Of a stretch of 64,000 nucleotides of DNA, positions 15,678 to 25,300 are shown piece by piece. Numbering within the stretch: the first letter of the stretch is position 1; every line of letters starts with the position of its first letter. The translations under genes and the position numbers were made by a program. The notes beneath the pieces were generated by a model. The model had not been told where the DNA came from. It saw nothing but the letters and a program-made list of their open reading frames with translations, and ran no database searches. Source of the stretch: Microvirga lupini (lineage in GTDB: Bacteria > Pseudomonadota > Alphaproteobacteria > Rhizobiales > Beijerinckiaceae); NCBI RefSeq assembly GCF_014191055.1, contig NZ_JACHWB010000004.1, forward strand, positions 310,001 through 374,000, in the 5' to 3' direction.

Positions 15678-17857
15678 GCCTCGTGACGGATTGCTGCCCT
15701 CGGGCCCCGGTGCATGTGTCGGAGGATCTTCTGCCTCCGTCCGATTTGGCTCGCTGCCTGCCGGTTTGGCTGTGGCTGATGGAGTGGTCGGGCAGCGCGG
15801 ACGATCTCCTCGCGGCCCTTCCGCACGCCAAACCCGACATCGATCTCACGGATCTGCGCAACACGCTGGCCGTTCTCGGCTACCCGACCCGGATGCAGGG
15901 CCTCAAGCGGGGAGGTCTCGACCTGCGGTGCCTGCCGGCCATCCTGCTGCCGCCTGGAAAGGCTGCGGTCGTCGTCTACCGCGACGAGGCCGGACAGGTT
16001 CTGGTGTTCGACGGTGCCACGGGTGATGCGAGGCCCTGTGCGCCGGAGGAGCTGCGCGGAACCTTGATCCTGAGCGCCGAGGCGAATGTCGGAGCGTCCC
16101 GTCAGAACTGGTTCAGCAGCATCGCGCGGCGGTTTCGGGGATCTCTGCCGCCCTTGCTCGCGATCAGCGGGCTGATGGCTGTGCTCGGGCTTGCGGTTCC
16201 GATCTTCACCATGGCGGTCTTCGATACCGTGGTTGCCGGCTACAGCCCGGAAACGCTGCCCATGCTCATCATGGGCGTCGCCGCTGCGGTTGTGCTGGAG
16301 ATCCTTTTCCGTGTCATCCGGCAGCGCGCGCTTCTGCGCATCGCGGAGCGTTTGGACCGGCTGGTCCCAAGCGCTGTCTTCACGCAGTTGCTGTCCCTGC
16401 CCACAGCGCTCGTGGAGCGGGCCGGCACCGCGTCCCAGATGTCACGTCTTCGCGACTTCGCGGCCATCCGCGAGTTCCTCACCGGCAGTTTCGCCGTAGC
16501 GCTTTTGGACTTGCCGTTCACGATCCTGGTCGTGGTGCTGATGGTGGTGCTCGGCGGATGGATCGCACTCGTGCCGGTGGGCACGGCCGTCGGTTTCGTG
16601 CTTCTGTTCTGGATCTCCCGCGCACCCATGCGGCTTGCCATCGATCAGGCCGCTCGCGCCAACCAGGCGCGCGAGGCTCTGGCCGTCGAGGCTCTGGAAA
16701 CGGTGCGCACGCTGAAGCTCGGAGGAGCCGAGGAACGCTGGATCGACCGCTATGCCGCAGCCGCAGCAGCCGCAGCCACGGCTTCGGCACGGGTGAGCGC
16801 CTTGACAGGATCGGTTCTCGCCACAAGCCAGGCGCTCGTCACCTTGTCGGGTCTGGCAGCGGTGGTCCTGGGCGTGCTCTCGGTTCTATCCGGCGCGATG
16901 ACCGCAGGCGCGCTGATCGCCGGCATGATGCTGATCTGGCGAGTCTTGGGCCCGATGCAGACATGCTTCGTGATGCTCTCGCGTTGGGAGCAGACCCAGG
17001 CGTCGATCCGGCAGGTGGACGGATTGATGGCTCTTGAGACGGAGCGGCCTCCGCCGCTCGAGGCACGCATGGCGCCACCGGAGCAGGGCGCCATCGTGTT
17101 CCACCGCGTGACCCTGCGCTATCTGCCGCAATCCGAGCCTGTCCTGGCTGGCGCCAGCTTCGGCATTCAGCCCGGTCAGGTGGTGGCCGTGACCGGTGCG
17201 GAGGGCACGGGCAAGTCGACCCTGCTGCTGCTGACCGCAGGTCTCTATCGGCCACAGGGTGGCCTCGTGCGGATCGACGGGCATGACGTGCGCTCCTTCA
17301 ATCCGGCCGTTCTCCGCCGGAGCATCGGCTGGGTGCCGCAATCGCCCGGATTGCTCTACGGCACGATCGCCCAGAACCTGCGCCTCGCCCGTCCCAGCGC
17401 CTCCGATGCGCAATTGCGCGCCGCCGCCGCCGAAGCCGGCGTGCTGGAGGCGATCGAGGCGCTGCCGCGCGGCTTCGACACGCGGGTCGGCGACAATCAC
17501 AGCGGCCGTCTGCCCCGCAGCATCCTGCAGCGCATCGCGCTCGCCAGCGCGTTGCTGCGCGAGGCGCCCATCCTGCTTCTCGACGAGCCCGTTGCCGGGC
17601 TCGACGACGCCTGCGCCAAGGCTTTCACCGATGTCATCGCCTCCCGCAGGGGACGCTGCACGATCCTCATGGCAACGCACAGGCCGAGCCACATCCGGCT
17701 CGCCGACCGCGTCCTGCGCCTGCGTGACGGGCAGGTGGAGGAGGTGGATCAGCCAGCTCCCTCCGGGCCACGTCCGACACGCACACCCGTGGGCGTGCCG
17801 CTGGCGAACGCAGCCTTCGCAAAACTTTCCGCCGCTAGCAGCCCCAGAGTTGGTTGA
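15674..17857 (+). CDS. Type I secretion ABC transporter with C39-like N-terminal domain
   Basis: This protein has 727 residues. Residues 1-130 look like a peptidase-C39-like domain without an obvious catalytic Cys-His pair (LPAILLPPGKAAVVVYRDEA, then VLVFDGATGDARP). That domain is typical of LapB/HlyB-type exporters that dock large RTX or adhesin substrates. Membrane segments follow at about 155-440. The ATPase has a normal Walker A (GAEGTGKST, near residue 508) and Walker B (ILLLDEP), but the signature reads RLPRSILQR instead of LSGGQ. It should pair with the previous gene product. It overlaps that gene by 4 bases and the next ATG by 1 base (TGATG), so translation is coupled. Confidence 0.9.
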   Translation: MSLVTDCCPRAPVHVSEDLLPPSDLARCLPVWLWLMEWSGSADDLLAALPHAKPDIDLTDLRNTLAVLGYPTRMQGLKRGGLDLRCLPAILLPPGKAAVVVYRDEAGQVLVFDGATGDARPCAPEELRGTLILSAEANVGASRQNWFSSIARRFRGSLPPLLAISGLMAVLGLAVPIFTMAVFDTVVAGYSPETLPMLIMGVAAAVVLEILFRVIRQRALLRIAERLDRLVPSAVFTQLLSLPTALVERAGTASQMSRLRDFAAIREFLTGSFAVALLDLPFTILVVVLMVVLGGWIALVPVGTAVGFVLLFWISRAPMRLAIDQAARANQAREALAVEALETVRTLKLGGAEERWIDRYAAAAAAAATASARVSALTGSVLATSQALVTLSGLAAVVLGVLSVLSGAMTAGALIAGMMLIWRVLGPMQTCFVMLSRWEQTQASIRQVDGLMALETERPPPLEARMAPPEQGAIVFHRVTLRYLPQSEPVLAGASFGIQPGQVVAVTGAEGTGKSTLLLLTAGLYRPQGGLVRIDGHDVRSFNPAVLRRSIGWVPQSPGLLYGTIAQNLRLARPSASDAQLRAAAAEAGVLEAIEALPRGFDTRVGDNHSGRLPRSILQRIALASALLREAPILLLDEPVAGLDDACAKAFTDVIASRRGRCTILMATHRPSHIRLADRVLRLRDGQVEEVDQPAPSGPRPTRTPVGVPLANAAFAKLSAASSPRVG

Positions 17858-19311
17858 TGAGCACCGCCGCGACACCCGCCCCCGAGGCCGAAAGCCTGCC
17901 ATTGGCCGCCCATCAGCACATGATGGCACCTCTGCCCCGCGCCAGCCGTCAGCCGCGCCCCGACAGCCATGTGCTCGCGCTGGAGGAGCTGCGCATCTAC
18001 GGCTTGGAGCGCGCCGTCATTCTCGGCACCGGCTTACTGGTGGCGACAACGCTCGCCTGGGCTGCCCTCACCCATGTGCCCGAGGTGGCCATCGGCGTCG
18101 GTGATCTCGCCCCAATGGTCGCACCGGCGCCTGTTCAGCATTTCGAAGGCGGCATCGTCACGGAGGTGCTGGTCAACGAAGGCGACGTGGTCGAACTCGG
18201 CCAGCCCTTGCTGCGCATGAACGATGCGGCGGCTCAAGCCGAACTCTCTCAGGCGCGGCTGCGCCTCGAGTCGCTTCAGTTGCAATCCCAGCGCCTGACG
18301 GCAGCGGCCGAGGGCAACATCCTGACAGCGGAATTGCGCGGTCGCGAAGGAACCGCGAGCATTGCCGTCGCAGATGCGAGCGGGGAGGGCGGTGCGATAC
18401 CGTCCCTGACCACCTCCCTCTTCGTTGCGCCCCAGCGCGCGGCGCTCGATGCGCGTCTGAGATCTTTGAGCGATCGGATCGCGGTGCTTCACGAACAGGT
18501 GGCGCAGCGGCGCAGCGAACTGGCAACTCTCGCGGGGCAGATCTCTGCCGTGCAGGAGCAGATGGCGCTGCATTCCAAGGAGCTCGGCATCCGCGAGGAA
18601 CTCGCCCGCAATGGACTGACCACGCGGCTCGCCGTTCTGGAGGCGCAGCGCCTGCTGATGAGCGCGAAAGCCGAACATGAGCGGCTGAACGGCCAGCATG
18701 CCACGGCCCTGCGCAGTCTGGCCGAGGCCGAGGCCCGCATTTCAGAGATGCAGTCGGCCGCTGTGGACGAGGCCCGGCAGGAGGCCGCCCGCGTGGCGCT
18801 GGACATCGCCGAAACGGCGGAAGCCGTGCGCAAGCTGGAGGATCGTGCGGAACGGACGCTGCTGCGCGCACCGGCTCCCGGCGTTCTGCGCGGGCTGGCC
18901 GTTCACCGTCCCGGCACCGTTCTCCCGCCCGGCGGATTGATCGCGGAGGTGATGCCGCAGGATGCGCCGCTCGTGGCGGATGTGCGGATCATGCCGCGCG
19001 ACATCGGGTTCATCGAGGTCGGCCAATCCGTGCACGTCAAGGTGCAGGCCTTCGACTACGCACGCTATGGCGCCGTGGAGGGCATCGTCGAGCGGGTCTC
19101 GGCCGGCACGTTCCTCGACGAGCAGCGGCAACCGCACTACCGGGTGCGGGTCGCGCTCAAGCAGCAGCATGTGGGTCGCGATCCCGGCAAGGCACAACTC
19201 GTGCCTGGCATGACGGTGCAGGCCGACATCACGACCGGCAACAAGACGGTGCTGCAGTACCTGCTGAAGCCGATCTACTCCGCCATGGCGGCATCATTCC
19301 ACGAGCGTTGA
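17857..19311 (+). CDS. HlyD-family type I secretion periplasmic adaptor
   Basis: This 484-residue membrane-fusion protein links the ABC exporter to an outer-membrane TolC-like channel. A cytoplasmic N-terminal tail of about 50 residues precedes one transmembrane helix (AVILGTGLLVATTLAWAALT). A biotinyl-lipoyl half-motif follows (HFEGGIVTEVLVNEGDVVEL), then a long coiled coil (about residues 120-320) and the second lipoyl half (RTLLRAPAPGVLRGLAVHRP), with a beta-barrel end containing VHVKVQAFDYARYG. The ATG at 17857 overlaps the previous stop. No outer-membrane TolC gene is in the window, so that partner must be encoded elsewhere. Confidence 0.93.
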   Translation: MSTAATPAPEAESLPLAAHQHMMAPLPRASRQPRPDSHVLALEELRIYGLERAVILGTGLLVATTLAWAALTHVPEVAIGVGDLAPMVAPAPVQHFEGGIVTEVLVNEGDVVELGQPLLRMNDAAAQAELSQARLRLESLQLQSQRLTAAAEGNILTAELRGREGTASIAVADASGEGGAIPSLTTSLFVAPQRAALDARLRSLSDRIAVLHEQVAQRRSELATLAGQISAVQEQMALHSKELGIREELARNGLTTRLAVLEAQRLLMSAKAEHERLNGQHATALRSLAEAEARISEMQSAAVDEARQEAARVALDIAETAEAVRKLEDRAERTLLRAPAPGVLRGLAVHRPGTVLPPGGLIAEVMPQDAPLVADVRIMPRDIGFIEVGQSVHVKVQAFDYARYGAVEGIVERVSAGTFLDEQRQPHYRVRVALKQQHVGRDPGKAQLVPGMTVQADITTGNKTVLQYLLKPIYSAMAASFHER

Positions 19312-19324
19312 GGACGCTGATCGC

Positions 19325-22300
19325 ATGAGCCAGCAACCCGATCCGACCATCCCGTTCGACGCCAGCGTGGTTGACGAGGGGGCTCTGCGCGCCCTGCGGG
19401 CGGTTCAACGAAGCCTTCCTATGGGAGACGGGGGCGCCGCCGGAAATCTGGTGGGCGGAACGGAGGCGGTTGCGGCGTTCGGGATGGTGAGAGGCGGGCC
19501 GTCCGGCTCCATCGCCGTCGGGGCTCATGAGATCGGCCCACTTGCATGGAACCTGGCGCCGGCGCCACAGGATGAGTCGCTCAAGCCGCTTGACCTCACG
19601 CCGCCAGCCAAGCCTGCCATCAATTTGGATGAGGTGCCATCCGGTGCCGATCTGCCGTTGGCTGCGCCAACACCACTGATCGGCCCGAGGGGCAACTTTG
19701 CACGATCCTCTTCAAGCTACCTCGCGAATGAGTCGGACAACTCATCGGCTCGGGTGACGCCTCCAGTCTTCTCCGACACGTCCGACAATCCTGTCGTCCC
19801 AACGCCGCCCACCACCGTGAGGCCGGATCCGCAGGAGCCCATCGACATCATCGCTGATCCTCCTGCAGTCATTGCACGCGATGCTGCGGGTGAGGAAGAT
19901 ACGGCTATTCGTCTGGACTTGGCGGCGGCGCTGGTGGACCGGGACGGCTCGGAGACGCTCACGGTGCTGATCCTGGGCGTGCCCGATGGCGCGGTGCTCT
20001 CGCACGGCACCCGCCAGCCGGACGGCGCCTGGAGCGTGCCGGCCGCCGATCTCGCCCAGCTCTCCCTCACCCCGCCCCAGAACTTCTCCGGCCGCATCGA
20101 CCTGACCCTGCGCGTCACCGCCCAGGAGGGCCAGGGCGGCAGCAGCACCACGGTGGAGAGCCGCTTCCGGGTGCAGGTGGAGGCGGTGGCGGATGCCCCT
20201 GTGGTGACGGTGATGGACGCCCGCGGGGCCGAGGACACGCCGGTGAGCCTGGCCGGCCTGGGCGGCGCGCTCGTCGACCGCGACGGCTCGGAGAGCCTCA
20301 GCTTCGTGCTCAGCGGGGTGCCGGGCGATGCCACCCTGAGCGCCGGGGTGCGCCAGCCGGACGGCACCTGGAAGCTCCTGCCAGCCGATCTGGCAGGTCT
20401 TGTCCTTCATCCCCCAGCCCACTTCTCGGGCCGCTACACGCTCACTCTGACGGCCATCGCCACCGAGGGCAGCAACGGCGTGCGGGCCAGCACCTCGGCC
20501 AGCTTCACGGTGGGGGTCGATCCGGTGGCGGATGCCGGCACGATCACGGGCGCGAGCACGGGCCAGGAGGACACGGCGATCGTGATCCGGCCGGCCTTTG
20601 CCACGCCGGATCCGTCGGAGACCTGGGGCGAGTTCAGCCAAGTGTCGGGGCTGCCGGCCGGCGCCCGTCTGAGCCATGGTCGGGAGCTTGCCTCCGGCAC
20701 CTGGGAGGTCTCCACCGCTGACCTGCAGGCCGGGCGGGTGGCCGTGCATCCGGCGGCCCATTCGGATGCGGACTTCAGCCTGACCGTCACGGCGACGCTG
20801 ATCGACACCGGCAACGGCACCAGCGTCAGCCGACAGGTGACGGGCGTGCATGCGGTCACCGTCACGGCGGTGGCCGATGCCCCGCAGGTGAGCGCCAGGG
20901 ACGTGACCGGCCAGGAGGACAGCGCCATCCGGCTCGACCTCACGGCCGCTCTGATCGACACCGACGGCTCCGAGCTGCTCTCGGTGAGCATCCTCGATGT
21001 GCCGTCGGGAGCGGTTCTGTCGCATGGCACCCGCCAGACGGACGGGAGCTGGAGCGTTCCGGTGGCCGATCTGGCGCATCTGACCCTCACGCCGCCGCAC
21101 GACTTCGCCGGCACCCTCACCCTCACCTTGCGCGCAACCGCACGCGAGAGTTCGAACGGCACCACAGCCACTACGGATCGTCCATTCCATGTCACGGTCA
21201 CGGATGTCTCCGACACACCGCTTCTGACCACCCGTGACGCCTCGGGTCTCGAAGATACGTCCATCGCGCTCGACCTTTCGGCAAGCCTGACGGATACGGA
21301 TGGCTCTGAGGTGCTTTCGATCCGTATCCAGGGTGTTCCGGCAGATGCATCACTGTCGCATGGCACACGCCAAGTCGATGGAAGCTGGCTCCTGACGCCT
21401 TCGGAACTTGATGATCTCTCCCTCCGCCCGGCGGAGCACTATTCCGGCACAATCAATCTGACAGTCGAAGCCATATCGCGCAGTTCGAACGGCTCGACGG
21501 CAACGACTCATGGCGCGTTGCGCGTGCAGGTCGAGGCTGTGGCGGACGCACCTGTCGTGACGGTGGCGGATGCATCCGGATCGGAGGACATGCCCGTGAT
21601 CCTTGCCGGACTCGGCGGTGCGCTTGTCGACCGCGATGGCTCGGAGGGCCTCATCTTCGTGCTCAGCGGCGTACCGGGTGATGCTACCCTGAGTGCCGGC
21701 ACCCGCCAGCCGGATGGAACCTGGCGGATCACCCACGCCGAGTTGGCGGGTTTGACGCTGACACCACCATCCAATTTCTCCGGCAGCTACAATCTCACTC
21801 TGACGGCTGTGGCGACGGAAGGGAGCAACAACTCGCAGGCCCGCACCTCTGCCAGCTTCACCGTCGGGATCAATCCGGTGCTGGACCATGCTACGATTGG
21901 CGGCACGACATCCGGATTGGAAGACACGGGGATCGCACTGAAGCCGGCCTTCAGTTCGAATGACAAGGACGGCTCGGAGACTTGGGGCGAGTTCAGCCAG
22001 GTATCCGGCGTGCCGTCCGGTGCTCGGTTGAGCCATGGAACGGAGCTGTCGTCGGGCGTGTGGCAGGTAGCGACCGCCGACCTCCAGGCAGGACGTGTGC
22101 TGTTGCATCCGGCCGAGAACTCGGACCAGGATGTCACGCTGACGATCCGGACAACGATCACGGATGCCGGCAACGGCAAGACCGTGAGCCAGGACGTGAC
22201 GGGCACATACACGGTAACGGTTACCGCCGTGGCCGACGCGCCGACCGTCACGGTGGCCGATGCCCATGGTGTTGAGGACACGCCCATCAGCCTCACGGGA

Positions 22301-25300
22301 TTGGGCGGTGCGCTGCGCGACCTGGATGGATCGGAGACCCTAAGCTTCGTGCTCAGCGGTGTGCCGGGCACAGCCAACCTGAGTGCAGGCACGAAGCAGG
22401 CCGACGGTACCTGGAAGCTCACGCCGGCCCAACTCACGGGCCTCACTCTCAATCCGCCTGCGAATTTCTCAGGAAGCCTGTCCCTCAAGCTCACCGCCAT
22501 TGCCACGGAAACCCGCGACAATCATCCCACAGCCTCCACCTCGGCCACTTTCACTGTCGGGATCGATCCCGTTCTCGACAAAGCCACCATCAGCGGCAGC
22601 AGCTCAGGCTTAGAGGATACGAGCATTACCCTAAAGCCGGACTTCAAGCTGGACGACAACGACAGCTCGGAGAAGTGGTCGACTCTTACTGAAGTCACCG
22701 GAGTGCCTTTAGGCGCAACGCTGAACGGCGGCAGCGGAACGAAGGAAATCTCGCCGGGTGTCTGGCAGGTCAAGACGGACGATCTGATCCACAAGCGGGT
22801 GACGATCAAGCCGCCGCCGAACAGCGACGACGATTTTACACTGACCTTTACCGTGACCCAGACGGACAGCGGCAATGGCATTAGCGTCAGCCGCATTGTC
22901 ACCGCAACCCATGCTGTGACTGTGAACGCGGTCGCGGACGCACCAACCGTCACGGCTCATGATGTAAAGGGCGACGAGGATACTGCAATCCCGCTCGACT
23001 TATCCGCAAAACTGACGGATCTCGATGGTTCGGAGACGCTGTCGATCATCATCCTGGGGGTTCCGGATGGCGCCGTCCTGATTCCCGGCGAGCGCCTGTC
23101 CGACGGTAGCTGGAGCGTCAAACCGTCCGATTTGGCCGATCTGACCTTCACGCCGCCGCAGGATTTCTCGGGATCCATTGCCCTCAGCATGCAGGTGACA
23201 TCCAAGGAGATCCGTGGAGGCTCGGAGAGCTCCATCACCGTTCCGTTCGAGGTCCAGGTGGACGCGGTTGCCGACGCTCCCGAACTGAGCGTCAGCCGGG
23301 CCTATGGCGACGAGGATACGGCCATCCCGCTTCATCTGACTGCACGGGCCACCGATATCGACAACTCAGAATCCATCGTCTCATACCGGCTGGAGGACGT
23401 CCCGGAAGGGGCGATTGTTCGTGCAGGCGGTCTCGTTCTCGCGAGAAACGCCGATGACAGCTTCAGCGTGCCGGCCGGCGTGGTCGGCAGCCTGACCATC
23501 ACGCCGCCACCCCATTCCGATAAGGATATGCACCTGAAGGTCTTCGCCATCTCGGCGGAGCCGAACGGCAGCACGGAAAGAAGCGCGCCGAAGGAACTTG
23601 TGGTGACGGTGCGTGCCGACGCCGATGCGCCCATCTTCGACGTCACAAGTGCCAGCGGTTCCGAAGACAGCGATATTCCCCTCCATCTGACCGCGACCCT
23701 GCCGGACAATGACGGATCCGAGTTGCTGAGCTTTGTCATCTCAGGGATTCCGAACGGCGCGCTTCTGTCCGTCGGAACCTATCGTGGTCCAGGCACATGG
23801 TCGCTTACGGCCGATGAAGCCAAGATCGTGACGTTGCGGCCCCCGGCAGATTTCGCCGGTACCATCAATCTGACCGTTACGGCCGTCACACAGGAGAAGG
23901 ACGGCGGTGATCAGGCCTCCACCCGCATCACCTTCCCGGTCCATGTCGGAGCGGTGGTGGATGCCCCTGCGGTGGGGGGGCTCGACGGCAGCTCCGCAGA
24001 CTGGGGTACGATGAGCGGCACGGAAGACGCGCCCATCAAGCTCAACTTCGATCCGGGCCTGCGAGACCGCGACGGATCGGAGAAGATTGTTGGTGACATC
24101 GTCATCGGCGGGATCCCTGCCGGCGCGGTGCTGCGTCTGGCCGACAACAGCATCGTTACGGCCGATTCCGATGGCTTCTACCGGATCGCCGCGGAGAATA
24201 TGGCTGGCGTCACCCTGACGATGCCTCGCAACAGCGACGTAGAGGAGACCCTGACCGTCCGCATGACGATTCAGGATACGGATGGAAGCAGGACGGTCAC
24301 GAAGGAAATCAGCGGGCACATGGTGGTGGATCCGCGCGGCGATGCCGACGATCCGACGTTCACAACACAGCCGTCAACCGGCACCGGACACGACAGCACA
24401 AGCGGAAGCACCGGTTGGATCGCGCTGCGTATTGCCGCCCTTCCCACCGATACGGACGGATCCGAGTCGCTGACGATCTGGGTGCGGGGTGTCCCTAAGG
24501 GAGCATCGCTCTCGCACGGAATTCCGGCCGGTGATGGCGTCTGGCTCGTACCGGTCGAGAATCTTCCCTCTCTTGCCATTCGCCCGAAGGCTAACGACAA
24601 CAGCGCAATCGAACTCGATGTATCGGTAGTCGTCACCGAACGTGAAGGCGACCATACCATCCGCACTCAATCCGTCACGGTGACGGTTACACCTCCCTCG
24701 GGCGGCGGAGATCCGGGTGATGGATCCGGGGGAGATCCTGGCGGCGTTCCGCCCACAGCCCCAGTCGCCCAAGCTCCCGAGCTCATCGTTTCGAGCACGC
24801 CGGCCTTGGAGGACAACCGGGTCGCTCTGTCGATCAGCGCCAGAACGCTCAATACGGATAACGGCTCCGAAACCTTGGGAATCCGCATCGACAACGTGCC
24901 TGCGGGAGCGCGGCTGTCGGCCGGCGTGCGCGATCCCAAGACCGGATCCTGGGTGTTGTGGTCCGATCAGCTTGCCGGGCTGGAGTTGATTCCCCCGGCC
25001 AACTTCGCCGGCACGATCTCCCTGAAGGTCACCGCCATCGCGACGGAGAGAACGGGCTCGGAAGCGACCACGCCTGCCACGTTGAACGTCACACTCGAGG
25101 CGGTGGCCGACGGCGCATCGATTGCTGTGGCTCCTGCTACGGGAGCTGAGGATGTCGAGATCCCGCTCGATCTGAAGATCAGCCCCCGCGACAGCGACGG
25201 CAGTGAGACCGTCACGTCGGTAACCATCTCAAAACTGGAGCCTGATGGGCGAATCGCCGGGCCGGGCGTCACCGACAATGGCGACGGCACCTGGACGGTC

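Noticed and set aside
19325..19900. LapG-type cleavage site (TAAG or PAAG) in the N-terminus of the adhesin
   Set aside because: No convincing di-alanine-glycine site in the expected context was found, so a LapD/LapG control is not claimed.
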